From: Clostridiaceae bacterium
Lineage (GTDB): Bacteria; Bacillota; Clostridia; Oscillospirales; Acutalibacteraceae
NCBI GenBank assembly: GCA_016285645.1
Contig: JAEERC010000038.1
Span: forward strand, 18,864 to 82,863
DNA length: 64,000 nucleotides
Direction: 5' to 3'
Shown here piece after piece: positions 36,435 through 45,648 of this stretch. The first letter of the stretch is position 1. Every line of letters starts with the position of its first letter. A program made the translations under genes and the position numbers. A model generated the notes under the pieces. That model saw nothing but the letters and a program-made list of their open reading frames with translations, had not been told where the DNA came from and made no database searches.

Positions 36435-37595
36435 TTATTGCTCCGATCTGCCGCTGAAATAATCCCTTACCGCCTGCCTGGCGAGACGGTCGGTTTCAAA
36501 AATCTCCTCAAGCCCTCCGGGAGTAAGGGGCTTTATATTGTCAAGAACATAACTTACGCTTTCGCCTATACTCAGAAAACCCGTTTTGCCCTGACGGAAC
36601 ATTTCGTTTGCCTGTTCGTTCGCGCCGTTTACGAGGGCTGAGTAAAGCCCGCCTTTTTTGCAGGCGCGTCTGCACAGGTCAATGCAGATGAATGTATCGT
36701 AATCCGGCTTTTCAAAAGTGAGACCGGCGTATTCCTCAAGTTTAAGTTCTTTTACGGGGCTCTCCTCCCTGCCGGGGTAAGTGAGCGCGTACTGAATAGG
36801 CACGCGCATATCCGGCACGCCGAGCTGGGCGAGCACGGAATTGTCCCTGAAGCGGACAAGCGAGTGAACGACGCTTTGGCGGTGAACGAGTATTTCGATA
36901 TCGTCGGGTTCAACATCAAAGAGCCAGCGCGCTTCGGTGAGTTCCAGCCCCTTGTTCATCATTGTAGCGGAATCGACGGTTATTTTTTCGCCCATCGACC
37001 AGTTCGGGTGCCTGAGTGCCTCTTTTAAAGTAACATTTCGCAGTTCGTCCTTTGTTTTTCCGAAGAACGGTCCGCCCGACGCCGTGAGAATGAGCCGCTT
37101 TATATCGCTTTTGCTTCTGCAGCCCTGAAGGCACTGAAAAATCGCCGAGTGCTCGCTGTCAACGGGCAGAATTGAAACTCCCTTTTCTTTTGCCAGCCGC
37201 ATTACGAGTTCGCCGCCCGTCACGAGGGATTCCTTGTTCGCGAGGGCGAGGGTGCTGCCCGCCTCAATCGCCGCCACGGTGTGCTTCAGGCCCGCTATGC
37301 CGACAATACTGTTCAGAACGGTTTGCGAGCCGCAGGAGGCGCACTCGCGCACGCCCTGTTCGCCACCGTAAATCTTTACGGAAGTGTCGGCGACTCTTAC
37401 CTTTAAATCCGCGGCAGCCCTTTCGTCAAAGAGGGCTGCCAAACGGGGTTTATACTGTCTTATCTGTTTTTCGAGTTCAGCCGTGTTCGCTCCCGCGGCG
37501 AGCGCGTCGATTTTTATGCCGTGCTTTTCCGCGACATCGAGCGCCTGAGTGCCGATGGAGCCGGTTGAGCCGAGAATCGCAAGTGATGATGTCAT
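36435..37595 (-). CDS. dxr: 1-deoxy-D-xylulose-5-phosphate reductoisomerase
   Basis: This 386-residue NADPH enzyme makes methylerythritol phosphate, the committed step of the isoprenoid pathway. Visible motifs are LGSTGSIGTQALDV (NADPH site), LANKESLVTGG, DSEHSAIFQ and the SGGPFFG loop near residue 195, followed by WSMGEKITVDSATMMNKGLE. It is located between cdsA (7-nt gap) and rseP (1-nt gap). Length is normal. Confidence 0.97.
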   Translation of the reverse strand: MTSSLAILGSTGSIGTQALDVAEKHGIKIDALAAGANTAELEKQIRQYKPRLAALFDERAAADLKVRVADTSVKIYGGEQGVRECASCGSQTVLNSIVGIAGLKHTVAAIEAGSTLALANKESLVTGGELVMRLAKEKGVSILPVDSEHSAIFQCLQGCRSKSDIKRLILTASGGPFFGKTKDELRNVTLKEALRHPNWSMGEKITVDSATMMNKGLELTEARWLFDVEPDDIEILVHRQSVVHSLVRFRDNSVLAQLGVPDMRVPIQYALTYPGREESPVKELKLEEYAGLTFEKPDYDTFICIDLCRRACKKGGLYSALVNGANEQANEMFRQGKTGFLSIGESVSYVLDNIKPLTPGGLEEIFETDRLARQAVRDYFSGRSEQ

Positions 37596-37602
37596 AATTC
37601 TC

Positions 37603-38496
37603 CTACTGAGCGAAGCTCATCGCGACCGTGATTATAAGATAAACCGCGGGAAGGGCGAAAAGGGTGGAATCGAACCTGTCCATAATTCCGCCGTGACCCG
37701 GGAAGAATGTTCCGAAATCCTTGGCGCCGAAGTTGCGCTTTATAACCGAAGCCGAAAGGTCGCCGCAGATGCCCGCCACGCAGGCGATTACGCTTACAAC
37801 GAGAACGGGGGCAAGCCCTACGGTATCCGGGTGAATGTTGAACCAGTGCGAGGCGATAACCCAGGTTATCGCTGTTACAACGGCGTTGCCGATAACGCCC
37901 GCCGCTGCGCCCTCAATTGATTTTTTGGGGCTGATAACGGGAGCTAATTTATGCTTGCCGAATTTTCTGCCGATAAAATACGCGAAGGCGTCGGCTATCC
38001 ACGCGGCGTAAAGTGCGCAGAGCACGATTGTTCTTGACTGCGCCTCCTGGAAAAAATCGGGATAGGCGTGGTCGAGATCCCTGAGATAAATGAGAGTCGC
38101 CATTCCGAAGCCGACAGCGAGTGAGCAGAAAATCGCCATGGCGGCGTGCTCGAATTTCACCGTTTCGTAATTCTTGAGCATAATGATAAAAATCACGAAA
38201 ATAAGCAGAAGGGCGAGCACCCACACGGGCAGACGGTAGGAATCGAAAAACTCAACTCCCCTGTGATAACGCAGATAGGCGATAATGTCGCTGCAAAGCG
38301 GAATCGCCCCCGCCACTGTCATACCTATAGCCGTTATCGCCTTGTTTTTGCAGCCGATTACGTGCATTATTTCGTGAACGGCGGTTGCCGCGAAAAACGC
38401 AAGCGGAATGCCGAAAACAAGCGGGAACTGCATAAACACCACACAGGCGATCGCGAAAAGCGCGCCGCTTACGCCCGTGATAATTCTCTTTTTCAT
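37603..38496 (-). CDS. cdsA: Phosphatidate cytidylyltransferase
   Basis: This enzyme makes CDP-diacylglycerol for phospholipids at the membrane. The start is placed at MKKRIITGVSG (38496), which has GAGAGG upstream; a 23-residue longer version overlaps uppS and is polar. It has about eight membrane helices, and the C-terminal signature SPKKSIEGAAAGVIG followed by ASVIKRNFGAKDFG and HGGIMDRFDS is intact. It follows uppS by 10 nt and precedes dxr by 7 nt. Confidence 0.95.
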   Translation of the reverse strand: MKKRIITGVSGALFAIACVVFMQFPLVFGIPLAFFAATAVHEIMHVIGCKNKAITAIGMTVAGAIPLCSDIIAYLRYHRGVEFFDSYRLPVWVLALLLIFVIFIIMLKNYETVKFEHAAMAIFCSLAVGFGMATLIYLRDLDHAYPDFFQEAQSRTIVLCALYAAWIADAFAYFIGRKFGKHKLAPVISPKKSIEGAAAGVIGNAVVTAITWVIASHWFNIHPDTVGLAPVLVVSVIACVAGICGDLSASVIKRNFGAKDFGTFFPGHGGIMDRFDSTLFALPAVYLIITVAMSFAQ

Positions 38497-38506
38497 AGGA
38501 TACCTC

Positions 38507-39241
38507 TCATTTAACTGCGCCGAACCTGCGGTTGCGGGAGCAGAAATCAATAATCGCTTTGTCAAGATCTTCAGGTGTGAAATCCGGCCAGAGTATGTCT
38601 GTAAAATAGAACTCGGAATACGCCGCCTGCCAGATGAGGAAGTTGGAAAGCCTGCTCTCCCCGCCCGGTCTGATTATCAAATCCGGGTCGGGCTGACCCG
38701 CGGTGTAAAGCCCGGCTGAAACGGTGTCTTCCGTTATGTCGTCAACGCCCATTTCGCCTTTTCTGACCTTTTCGGCTATTTTGCGCACAGCCGCCGTTAT
38801 TTCCGCCCTGCCGCCGTAGTTTACGGCTATGTTCACGGTTGTGCCCGTCTTGTTCGCCGAGCGCGCCTCGCAGGTTCTGAACAGACGAATGAGATCCTTG
38901 GGCAGGCCCGTCATATCGCCCGCGAATTTTATGCGGAAGCCGAGCGCTTCGTTTTCGCCCTCACGCTCCTGCGCTTCCTCCAGAAAAGCCCTGAAAAGTT
39001 TCATAAGAGTACCGACCTCTTTTTTCGGGCGTTTCCAGTTTTCGGTTGAGAAGGCGTAGAAGGTGACGGATTCTATTCCGAGTTTCGCGCAGTAGGTGCT
39101 GATTGTGCGGAAGGTCTCCGCTCCCGCCTTGTGACCCTCGCTGCGCTCAAGCCCCCTTGCCGTTGCCCAGCGGCCGTTGCCGTCCATAATAAAGCCGATA
39201 TGGCGGGGCAGAACGAGGGATTTAAGAATTTTTTCATCCAT
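38507..39241 (-). CDS. uppS: Isoprenyl transferase (undecaprenyl diphosphate synthase)
   Basis: This 244-residue cis-prenyltransferase builds the lipid carrier for peptidoglycan and teichoic acid synthesis. The signature GFIMDGNGRWATARG near residue 16 carries the catalytic Asp; later ENWKRP and RPGGESRLSNFLIWQAAYSEFYF are also typical. It is the first gene of the uppS-cdsA-dxr-rseP-ispG-polC group and lies just after a terminator that separates it from frr. Confidence 0.96.
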   Translation of the reverse strand: MDEKILKSLVLPRHIGFIMDGNGRWATARGLERSEGHKAGAETFRTISTYCAKLGIESVTFYAFSTENWKRPKKEVGTLMKLFRAFLEEAQEREGENEALGFRIKFAGDMTGLPKDLIRLFRTCEARSANKTGTTVNIAVNYGGRAEITAAVRKIAEKVRKGEMGVDDITEDTVSAGLYTAGQPDPDLIIRPGGESRLSNFLIWQAAYSEFYFTDILWPDFTPEDLDKAIIDFCSRNRRFGAVK

Positions 39242-39260
39242 GGCAATTCACTTTATCCGT

Positions 39261-39287
39261 TTTAAAAAGGGCGGGTGACCGCCCTTT
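39261..39287 (-). terminator. Terminator between frr and uppS
   Basis: On the minus strand AAAGGGCGG-TCAC-CCGCCCTTT followed by TTTTTAAA, right after the frr stop codon. It likely lowers, but need not stop, transcription into uppS, because no clear promoter fits in the remaining 20 nt. Confidence 0.8.
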
Positions 39288-39296
39288 CATCTGATG

Positions 39297-39851
39297 TTAT
39301 ACGGAAAGAACTTCCTTTTCCTTGTCGGCGGCCTTCTCATCAATCTTCTTGATGAAGTCGTCGGTGATTTCCTGAAGTTCCTCTTCGCTGTCCTTGAGGT
39401 CGTCCTCGGTGATTTCGCTGGCCTTTTCCATCTTCTTGAGCTTGTCCATACCGTCGCGGCGGATGGAGCGGATGGCGACCTTGGAATCCTCAGCCATCTT
39501 CTTTACTTCCTTGACGAGCTCCTTGCGGCGCTCCTCGGTAAGCTGGGGGAATATAAGGCGGATAACTCTGCCGTCGTTCTGGGGGTTAATTCCGAGGTCG
39601 CTTGCCTGGATTGCCTTCTCGATAAGGTTGAGGGAGGAAACATCCCAGGGCTGGATTGTAAGTATTCTCGCCTCCGCCACGGAGACGGCGGCCATCTGGT
39701 TGATGGGAGTGGGAGTGCCCCAGTAGTCAACCCTGATTTTGTCGAGCACGGCGGGGTTCGCTCTGCCCGCTCTTATGGCGGCGTAATCCGCTTCGAGAAC
39801 GCTTATGGTTTTGCCCATTTTTTCTTTTATTGTTTCAAATACAGTGTCCAT
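39297..39851 (-). CDS. frr: Ribosome recycling factor
   Basis: This 184-residue protein splits the post-termination ribosome together with EF-G. The three-helix bundle and central beta domain are recognisable: RAGRANPAVLDKIRVDYWGTPTPINQMA near the start and the typical basic/acidic C-terminal helix. It follows pyrH by 24 nt, with a GGAGG ribosome binding site. Length matches the family. Confidence 0.97.
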   Translation of the reverse strand: MDTVFETIKEKMGKTISVLEADYAAIRAGRANPAVLDKIRVDYWGTPTPINQMAAVSVAEARILTIQPWDVSSLNLIEKAIQASDLGINPQNDGRVIRLIFPQLTEERRKELVKEVKKMAEDSKVAIRSIRRDGMDKLKKMEKASEITEDDLKDSEEELQEITDDFIKKIDEKAADKEKEVLSV

Positions 39852-39875
39852 TTTTTTACCTCCGTTTATGTTAAG

Positions 39876-40583
39876 TTAATTTTTTACCGTTGTTCCGATT
39901 GTTTCGCCGCTCACGGCGCGAACGATGTTCTGCGGGTCCCTGAGATTGAAAACGAGAATGCTTATTCTGCTGTCGCGGCACAGGGAAGCGGCGGCGGAAT
40001 CCATAACCTTGAGATTTTTCTCAAGCACCTCGTCCATTGTGAGTTCGTCATATTTTACGGCGTCGGGGAATTTGTTCGGGTCCTTGTCATAAACGCCGTC
40101 AACGTTTGTCGCCTTGAAGATGATTTCGGCGCCGATTTCGGCGGCTCTTATCGCCGCGCAGGTGTCGGTTGAGAAGAAGGGCGAACCCGTGCCTCCACCG
40201 AAAATAACAACCTCGCCTTCGGACAGCCGCCTGAGCGCCTCGCGCTGTGAGAAGGGCTCCGCCACGGTGTTCATCGGTATCGCCGACTGCGCCGTTGCCT
40301 TTACACCGAGATTTCTGAGCGTCTCCTCAAGCATAACCGCGTTCATAACGGTGGCGAGCATTCCGATATGGTCGGCTCTCGCCCTGTCCATATTCTCGCT
40401 TGAGCGCCCGCGCCAGAAATTGCCGCCGCCGACCACAAGGCCGACCTCAACGCCCATTGCCTGAACATCGCGTATGGCCGTGCAGATTGAGTTGAGCGAG
40501 GCGGAATCAAAGCCCGTGCCCTTTTCGCCGGCGAGCACCTCTCCGCTGATTTTCAGCAGTATTCTTTTGTAAACAGGTTGCAA
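39876..40583 (-). CDS. pyrH: UMP kinase
   Basis: This cytosolic amino-acid-kinase-fold enzyme phosphorylates UMP. The start is placed at a TTG at 40583, giving MQPVYKRILLKISGEVLAG, which matches the family N-terminus; AAAAGGGG (40599-40592) lies 8 nt before it. A GTG at 40592 overlaps that ribosome binding site and is less likely. VVGGGNFWRG and the FGGGTGSPFFSTDT nucleotide-binding loops are present. It starts a transcription unit with frr under a clear promoter. Confidence 0.96.
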   Translation of the reverse strand: MQPVYKRILLKISGEVLAGEKGTGFDSASLNSICTAIRDVQAMGVEVGLVVGGGNFWRGRSSENMDRARADHIGMLATVMNAVMLEETLRNLGVKATAQSAIPMNTVAEPFSQREALRRLSEGEVVIFGGGTGSPFFSTDTCAAIRAAEIGAEIIFKATNVDGVYDKDPNKFPDAVKYDELTMDEVLEKNLKVMDSAAASLCRDSRISILVFNLRDPQNIVRAVSGETIGTTVKN

Positions 40584-40617
40584 CTCAGACACCCCTTTTG
40601 TTCTTATATTAATTTAT

Positions 40618-40646
40618 ATAATATACTAAACTTTTAAATGTGTAAA
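40618..40646 (-). promoter_or_regulatory. Promoter of pyrH-frr
   Basis: On the minus strand TTTACA (40646-40641) and TATTAT (40623-40618) with a 17-nt spacer, in AT-rich DNA between the uracil-DNA glycosylase and pyrH genes. Confidence 0.75.
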
Positions 40647-40674
40647 GGATTTAAAATTAAAATAATTGTAAATA

Positions 40675-41247
40675 TTAATAAGTGTGGTCGCAGATTTCAT
40701 TGATTTTATCCCTGAGGGCGAGAAAATCCTCGAGCGCGTCGGGCTTGCGGTTCGGATCCCTGAGAAGGGCGGCGGGGTGGAAAGTGCCCATAAAAAGTAT
40801 TCCGCCTTTTTCGATAAACTGCCCGTGCTGCTGAGTGACTCTGAAATCCGCCGATATGAGCTTCTGCGCCGATATTCTGCCGAGGCAGACTATTATTTTC
40901 GGCTTTATTATTCTGGTCTGTTCCCTCAGCCAGCCGATGCACGCCTCCTGCTCCTCGGGCTTCGGGTCGCGGTTCTGAGGCGGACGGCATTTGACCATAT
41001 TCGCTATGTATATGTTCTTTTTTCTGTCGAGGTCAACGGCGGCTAAAAATTTGTCGAGAAGCTGACCGCCTCTGCCCACGAAGGGCTCGCCCTGCAGGTC
41101 CTCGTTCTCGCCGGGCCCCTCGCCGACAAACATAACCTCGGCATCCGTAACGCCTACGCCGAAAACGAGATTCGTGCGCGTTTTGCAAAGGCCGCATTTC
41201 TCACATTTTTCGCACTCCGCTTTAAGCTGCTCATATCTGTCTGCCAA
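40675..41247 (-). CDS. Type-4 (Fe-S) uracil-DNA glycosylase
   Basis: This protein removes uracil from DNA. The start is placed at a TTG at 41247 (MADRYEQLKAE), because GAGGGGGG lies 7 nt before it; an ATG at 41271 has no ribosome binding site. The Fe-S ligands CEKCGLCKTR near residue 13 and later Cys residues, GEGPGENEDLQGEPFVGRGGQLLDKFL (the uracil-binding loop), and the GTFHPAALLRDP motif are present. The gene overlaps ribF by 17 nt. Confidence 0.9.
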   Translation of the reverse strand: MADRYEQLKAECEKCEKCGLCKTRTNLVFGVGVTDAEVMFVGEGPGENEDLQGEPFVGRGGQLLDKFLAAVDLDRKKNIYIANMVKCRPPQNRDPKPEEQEACIGWLREQTRIIKPKIIVCLGRISAQKLISADFRVTQQHGQFIEKGGILFMGTFHPAALLRDPNRKPDALEDFLALRDKINEICDHTY

Positions 41248-42148
41248 AGCCGTTCCCCCCTCTCTTTTCATATATCAGCCGTGAAGCCGAAATGTCTTCC
41301 TTTATCTGGCGGGCAAGTTCGTCCATACCGCCGAACTTTTTCTCCGCTCTCATGAACTCAAGCAGGCGCACCTCGATATTTTCGCCGTAGAGGTCGCCCT
41401 CAAAGTCAATGATGTGTGTTTCGCTCAGAAGCGCGGTTTTGCCGAAGGTCGGTCGCACACCGATATTTGTGACCGCGCAGTATTCCCTGCCCTTCGCGAT
41501 GACGGACGAGGCGTAAGCCCCGAAGGCGGGAACAATAAAATCGGCGGGAAAATACTGGTTTGCAGTGGGAGCGCCCATAAGGCGTCCGCGCCTGTCGCCC
41601 CCTTCCACTGTTCCGTCATAACAGAAAGGTCTGCCGAGCATTCTGTTGGCAAGGGTGATTCTGCCCTGTTTTATCGCTTTGCGGATTCTTGTTGAACTGA
41701 CCGGAGAGCCGTAATAATTGACGCTTTCGCTCACATTGAGTTTTACTCCCGCTTCTTTGCACAGCGCCGAAAGAACGCCGCTGTCGCCCGCGCCGTCTTT
41801 TCCGAAACGGTAGTTTTCGCCGCAGCACAGCGCCTTAGCCCCGAGTTCTTTTATAAGAATCCCGCTGAAGAATTCCTCCGGGGTCATTTTGTAAATCTCC
41901 CTGAACGGGACGGTTACGGCTTTAATGCCGTATTCCGAAAGAATTCTGTCGCGTATATGCTTCTGGAGTATCTCATCGGGAGCTTTGCCGAGAACCGCCT
42001 GAGGGTGCTCGTCAAAGAGGAGTATAACAGGCAAAAGCCCCGACGCTCTCATTGAGAGAGCCGAGGCGATTACTTTTTTATGACCTGTGTGCAGGCCGTC
42101 AAAACTGCCTAAGGCGACGGCGGTGTTGTTTAACCGTTCGCAGTCCAT
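41231..42148 (-). CDS. ribF: Bifunctional riboflavin kinase/FAD synthetase
   Basis: This 305-residue enzyme converts riboflavin to FMN and then FAD. The N-terminal adenylyltransferase has GSFDGLHTGHKKVI near residue 13 and the RIRKAIKQG loop; the C-terminal kinase domain has the GRLMGAPTAN motif (GxxxGxPTAN type) and later FEGDLYGENIEVRLLEFMR. It lies 13 nt after typA and overlaps the uracil-DNA glycosylase gene. No FMN riboswitch is seen upstream. Confidence 0.95.
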   Translation of the reverse strand: MDCERLNNTAVALGSFDGLHTGHKKVIASALSMRASGLLPVILLFDEHPQAVLGKAPDEILQKHIRDRILSEYGIKAVTVPFREIYKMTPEEFFSGILIKELGAKALCCGENYRFGKDGAGDSGVLSALCKEAGVKLNVSESVNYYGSPVSSTRIRKAIKQGRITLANRMLGRPFCYDGTVEGGDRRGRLMGAPTANQYFPADFIVPAFGAYASSVIAKGREYCAVTNIGVRPTFGKTALLSETHIIDFEGDLYGENIEVRLLEFMRAEKKFGGMDELARQIKEDISASRLIYEKRGGNGFGRQI

Positions 42149-42161
42149 AAAAACTCCCGGA

Positions 42162-44018
42162 TTATTTTTTTCTGAATTGCTGTTTCATGCGCAGTTCCTT
42201 TGAAAGAATGCGTTTTCTCAGTCTCAGATGGTTGGGCGTTACCTCGAGCAGTTCGTCGTCCTTTATGAACTCCATACACTGCTCTAAGCTCATTGTTGAG
42301 GGGGGCACGAGCCGCAGCGCCTCGTCAGAGCCGGACGCCCTGGTGTTGGTGAGGTGCTTTGCCTTGCAGACATTGCATACAATATCCTCGTTTTTGGCGC
42401 ACTCGCCCACTATCATACCCTCATAGACCTCAACGCCGGGGCCGATGAAAAGGCGGCCTCTGTCCTGAGTGTTGAAAAGGCCGTAGCCCGTGGATGTTCC
42501 GCTTTCGTGAACAACTATCGAACCGCGCTCGCGGGTCTGTATATCGCCCTTGTATTCCTCGTAGCCGTCAAAAATCTGGTTCATTATGCCGTTGCCGTTG
42601 GTGTCGGTCATAAACTCGGGACGGTAGCCGATAAGCCCCCTTGAAGGGATGCGGAACTCGAGGTGGGTGGTGCCGCCCTCGGTTGAGTTCATATCGCGCA
42701 GCTCCGCTTTTCTTGAGCCGAGTTTTTCAATAACCGCGCCCACATACTGGTCGGGCACTTCCACAACAAGCTGCTCAATCGGCTCAAGCAGTTCGCCGTT
42801 TTCGCCCTTTTTGTAGATTACCTCGGGGCGTGAAACCGCGAATTCGTAGCCCTGGCGGCGCATTGTCTCAATGAGTATTGAAAGGTGCAGCTCGCCCCTG
42901 CCGGAGACCTTGAACGTGTCGGTGGAATCCGTCTCCTCCACGCGCATGCTCACATTCGTTTCAACCTCCTTGAAAAGGCGGTCGCGTATGTTGCGCGAGG
43001 TGACGTATTTGCCGTCCTGCCCGGCGAACGGGCTGTCGTTTACGATGAAATTCATTGAAAGGGTCGGCTCGTCAATCTTTATGAACGGGAGCGCCTCAAC
43101 GCAGTTCGGGTCGCAGATTGTTTCGCCGATATAGAGCCCCTCAATACCTGAAATGCAGACTATATCGCCCGCCGACGCCTCTTCGCACTCCGTTCTTTTA
43201 AGCCCCTCAAACTGGTAAAGATTGGCTATTCTTACATTCTGCGTTGAGCCGTCCGCCTTGCAGAGGGTAACATTTTCGCCCTTGCGGATGTGGCCTCTCT
43301 CCACTCTGCCCACGCCGATTCTTTTGATGAAATCGTCATATTCGAGCGAGGAGATGAGAAGCTGAAGCGGACCGTCCGGATTGTTCGCGGGCGGGTCGAT
43401 ATATTTGAGTATGGCGTCAAAGAGCGGTCTCATCGTGCCCTTCGCGCCGATTGTTTTGTTGTCAAGAGTGTAGCCGTCCGCCTCGGGGTCGTCGGAGGCG
43501 TAGCCCTCCTTGGCGGAGGCGTAAATGACGGGGAACTCGAGCTGGTCCTCGTCCGCTCCGAGGTCTATGAAAAGGTCGAGAACCTCGTCAACAACCTCAT
43601 TCGGGCGGGCGTTCGGGCGGTCAATCTTATTGATGACAACAAGCACCTTCTTCTTGAGACCCAGCGCCTTTTTAAGGACGAATCTGGTCTGGGGCATACA
43701 GCCCTCAAAGGCGTCAACAAGCAGAAGCACGCCGTCAACCATCATAAGAATACGCTCCACCTCGCCGCCGAAATCGGCGTGACCGGGCGTGTCGACAATG
43801 TTGATTTTTGTGTTCTGATAGTGTATGGATGTGTTTTTTGAGAGGATTGTAATTCCTCTTTCGCGTTCAAGGTCGTTGGAATCCATAACGCGTTCCGCCA
43901 CCTGCTCGTTTTCGCGGAAGGTGCCGCTCTGCTTTAACATTTCGTCAACAAGAGTGGTCTTGCCGTGGTCAACGTGGGCTATGATGGCAATATTTCTGAG
44001 TTGTTTTTCTTCGGACAT
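42162..44018 (-). CDS. typA: GTP-binding translation factor TypA/BipA
   Basis: This 618-residue elongation-factor-like GTPase assists ribosome assembly and stress or low-temperature growth. G motifs are [15 protein letters not shown] (G1), [11 protein letters not shown] (G3) and [10 protein letters not shown] (G4); domains II, III and V and the BipA-specific C-terminus ([24 protein letters not shown]) follow. An ATG at 44027 gives three more residues; the MSEEKQLRN start at 44018 fits the family better. It is followed by ribF with a 13-nt gap. Confidence 0.96.
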   Translation of the reverse strand: MSEEKQLRNIAIIAHVDHGKTTLVDEMLKQSGTFRENEQVAERVMDSNDLERERGITILSKNTSIHYQNTKINIVDTPGHADFGGEVERILMMVDGVLLLVDAFEGCMPQTRFVLKKALGLKKKVLVVINKIDRPNARPNEVVDEVLDLFIDLGADEDQLEFPVIYASAKEGYASDDPEADGYTLDNKTIGAKGTMRPLFDAILKYIDPPANNPDGPLQLLISSLEYDDFIKRIGVGRVERGHIRKGENVTLCKADGSTQNVRIANLYQFEGLKRTECEEASAGDIVCISGIEGLYIGETICDPNCVEALPFIKIDEPTLSMNFIVNDSPFAGQDGKYVTSRNIRDRLFKEVETNVSMRVEETDSTDTFKVSGRGELHLSILIETMRRQGYEFAVSRPEVIYKKGENGELLEPIEQLVVEVPDQYVGAVIEKLGSRKAELRDMNSTEGGTTHLEFRIPSRGLIGYRPEFMTDTNGNGIMNQIFDGYEEYKGDIQTRERGSIVVHESGTSTGYGLFNTQDRGRLFIGPGVEVYEGMIVGECAKNEDIVCNVCKAKHLTNTRASGSDEALRLVPPSTMSLEQCMEFIKDDELLEVTPNHLRLRKRILSKELRMKQQFRKK

Positions 44019-44060
44019 CGGAATCACCTGTTTGCTTGAGATTATTTATGTATTTTCGCT

Positions 44061-45569
44061 TTATTCTTCAACCGTAAAGCCTTCCGCTTCGCGCTTGGCT
44101 CTGAGGTCTTCAATCATTTTTTCTTTTTCTTTGCCCGAAATCTTGTAGAAGAACATCGGGATGGCGCACAGAAGCAGGCTCACGCCGGGGATAACCGACA
44201 CAAGTGAGAACACCGCGAAGTTCTGCGCGTGGGTGAGGTCGAGGGCGGATTTAACCGCGGTCGCGGAATACATTTCGGTCGGGTCTATGTTGATAATCAT
44301 ATACATAACGATTATGCCGCAGGTTGAGAGGGCGGAGCCGATTTTGTTGACAAAGCCCTGTATCGCCGAGCCGAGGCCGTTGTCTCTGTAGCCGGTTTTG
44401 AGTTCGAGATAATCCAGACCGTCGCCTATGAGAGCGCCGGTGAGAACATTAATTACGCCGAGAGGAATGCTCGAGATGATGATGAAGGGAATGCAGGCGT
44501 AAAGATTGTTTGTAAACCAGCCGATAAGCGTTGTGAACACGCTTGATGCGGCGCCCGCGAGGCAGGTGTATATGAGAAGTTTTTTGTAGTCAACCTTTTT
44601 CATAAGAGCGGGCATAAGCAGCGTTGCGCCGAACATACCCACAATGGCGCAAATCTGGAACACCGTCTTTACAAGACCCACGCTGGCATCTATTGCCGCG
44701 ACTCTTTCTGCGTAGGAGAGGGATTCGAGGGCAACGCCCTTGAATTCGCCCGTGGGAATGTAGAAAGCGTAGCGCGCAACATGAATCGCCGCCGCCTGCA
44801 CCATATATCTGCCGCTTGAGAGCACGCCCATTATAAGCACAAGCACAAGGGGTTTGCAGGTGAAAACTCTTTTAAGAGCGCTCGCTTCGCCCTTCTGCCT
44901 TTTGTGAACGGGTGGAACGACTCTTTCCTTTATGTGGAAATAGGAGTTGATGTAGAACACCGAGCCGATTGCCACAACAAGCACGGCGATTATAAGATAC
45001 TTCTTTTTGCTGTATTCAATGACATTGCTGCTGTCAATGATTTTGGGAAGCACAAGACTCGCTATAAGGAAGAAAATTTCGGGGAACGCCGAGCCGACGC
45101 TGTTGATGATTTTGGTAAACGAGATTACCGAGCCTCTCTCCTTTGTGTCGGGAGTGATGACATTGGGAATTCCCCAGAACGGAACATCCGCCATTGTGTA
45201 GCACATACCCCAGGCGATATAGACCACGGCGCTGAAAACCATAAGTTTTGTGCCGCTTATTCCGGGGCTTAAATACATAAGTATTGTGAGCACGGCAATC
45301 GGAACGGAAGCAAAGAGAATGTAGGGCTTCATCTTGCCCCATTTTGTTGTGTGGCTGTCAACAATCATACCCATAAGCGGGTCGTTTATGGCGTCCCACA
45401 CCCTGGCGAGAAGCATAAGCGCAAGCACAAACCAGAGATTGAGCTGAAGAACATTGACATAATAATCGCTGATGTAGCTTGACATCATGGCGTAAATCAT
45501 GCCCTGACCGCCCGCGCCGAGAGCGAACATCCACAGTTCTTTTTTGCCGACATATTTTTTCTCTTCCAT
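44061..45569 (-). CDS. GPH-family sugar:cation symporter (MelB-like)
   Basis: This 502-residue protein has about 12 membrane helices in the MFS fold. The N-terminal segment [45 protein letters not shown] is characteristic of the glycoside-pentoside-hexuronide:cation symporter family (the RxWDxxNDP motif). It probably imports an oligosaccharide or glucuronide; the substrate is unknown. GAGGAG precedes the ATG. It lies 42 nt before typA without a terminator, so typA-ribF may also be read from its transcript. Confidence 0.88.
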   Translation of the reverse strand: MEEKKYVGKKELWMFALGAGGQGMIYAMMSSYISDYYVNVLQLNLWFVLALMLLARVWDAINDPLMGMIVDSHTTKWGKMKPYILFASVPIAVLTILMYLSPGISGTKLMVFSAVVYIAWGMCYTMADVPFWGIPNVITPDTKERGSVISFTKIINSVGSAFPEIFFLIASLVLPKIIDSSNVIEYSKKKYLIIAVLVVAIGSVFYINSYFHIKERVVPPVHKRQKGEASALKRVFTCKPLVLVLIMGVLSSGRYMVQAAAIHVARYAFYIPTGEFKGVALESLSYAERVAAIDASVGLVKTVFQICAIVGMFGATLLMPALMKKVDYKKLLIYTCLAGAASSVFTTLIGWFTNNLYACIPFIIISSIPLGVINVLTGALIGDGLDYLELKTGYRDNGLGSAIQGFVNKIGSALSTCGIIVMYMIINIDPTEMYSATAVKSALDLTHAQNFAVFSLVSVIPGVSLLLCAIPMFFYKISGKEKEKMIEDLRAKREAEGFTVEE

Positions 45570-45603
45570 AATATCTCCTCACAATAATAATTTGCGCCGT
45601 GAT

Positions 45604-45638
45604 AAAAAAGGGGCTGTAACCGTAACGGAAACAGCCCC
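45604..45638 (-). terminator. Terminator of the NAD(P)-binding protein gene
   Basis: On the minus strand GGGGCTGT/ACAGCCCC with a 13-nt loop followed by TTTTTT. Confidence 0.93.
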
Positions 45639-45648
45639 GAACAAGTCA

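Noticed and set aside
42149..42161. FMN riboswitch controlling ribF
   Set aside because: ribF starts 13 nt after typA; there is no room for an RFN element.
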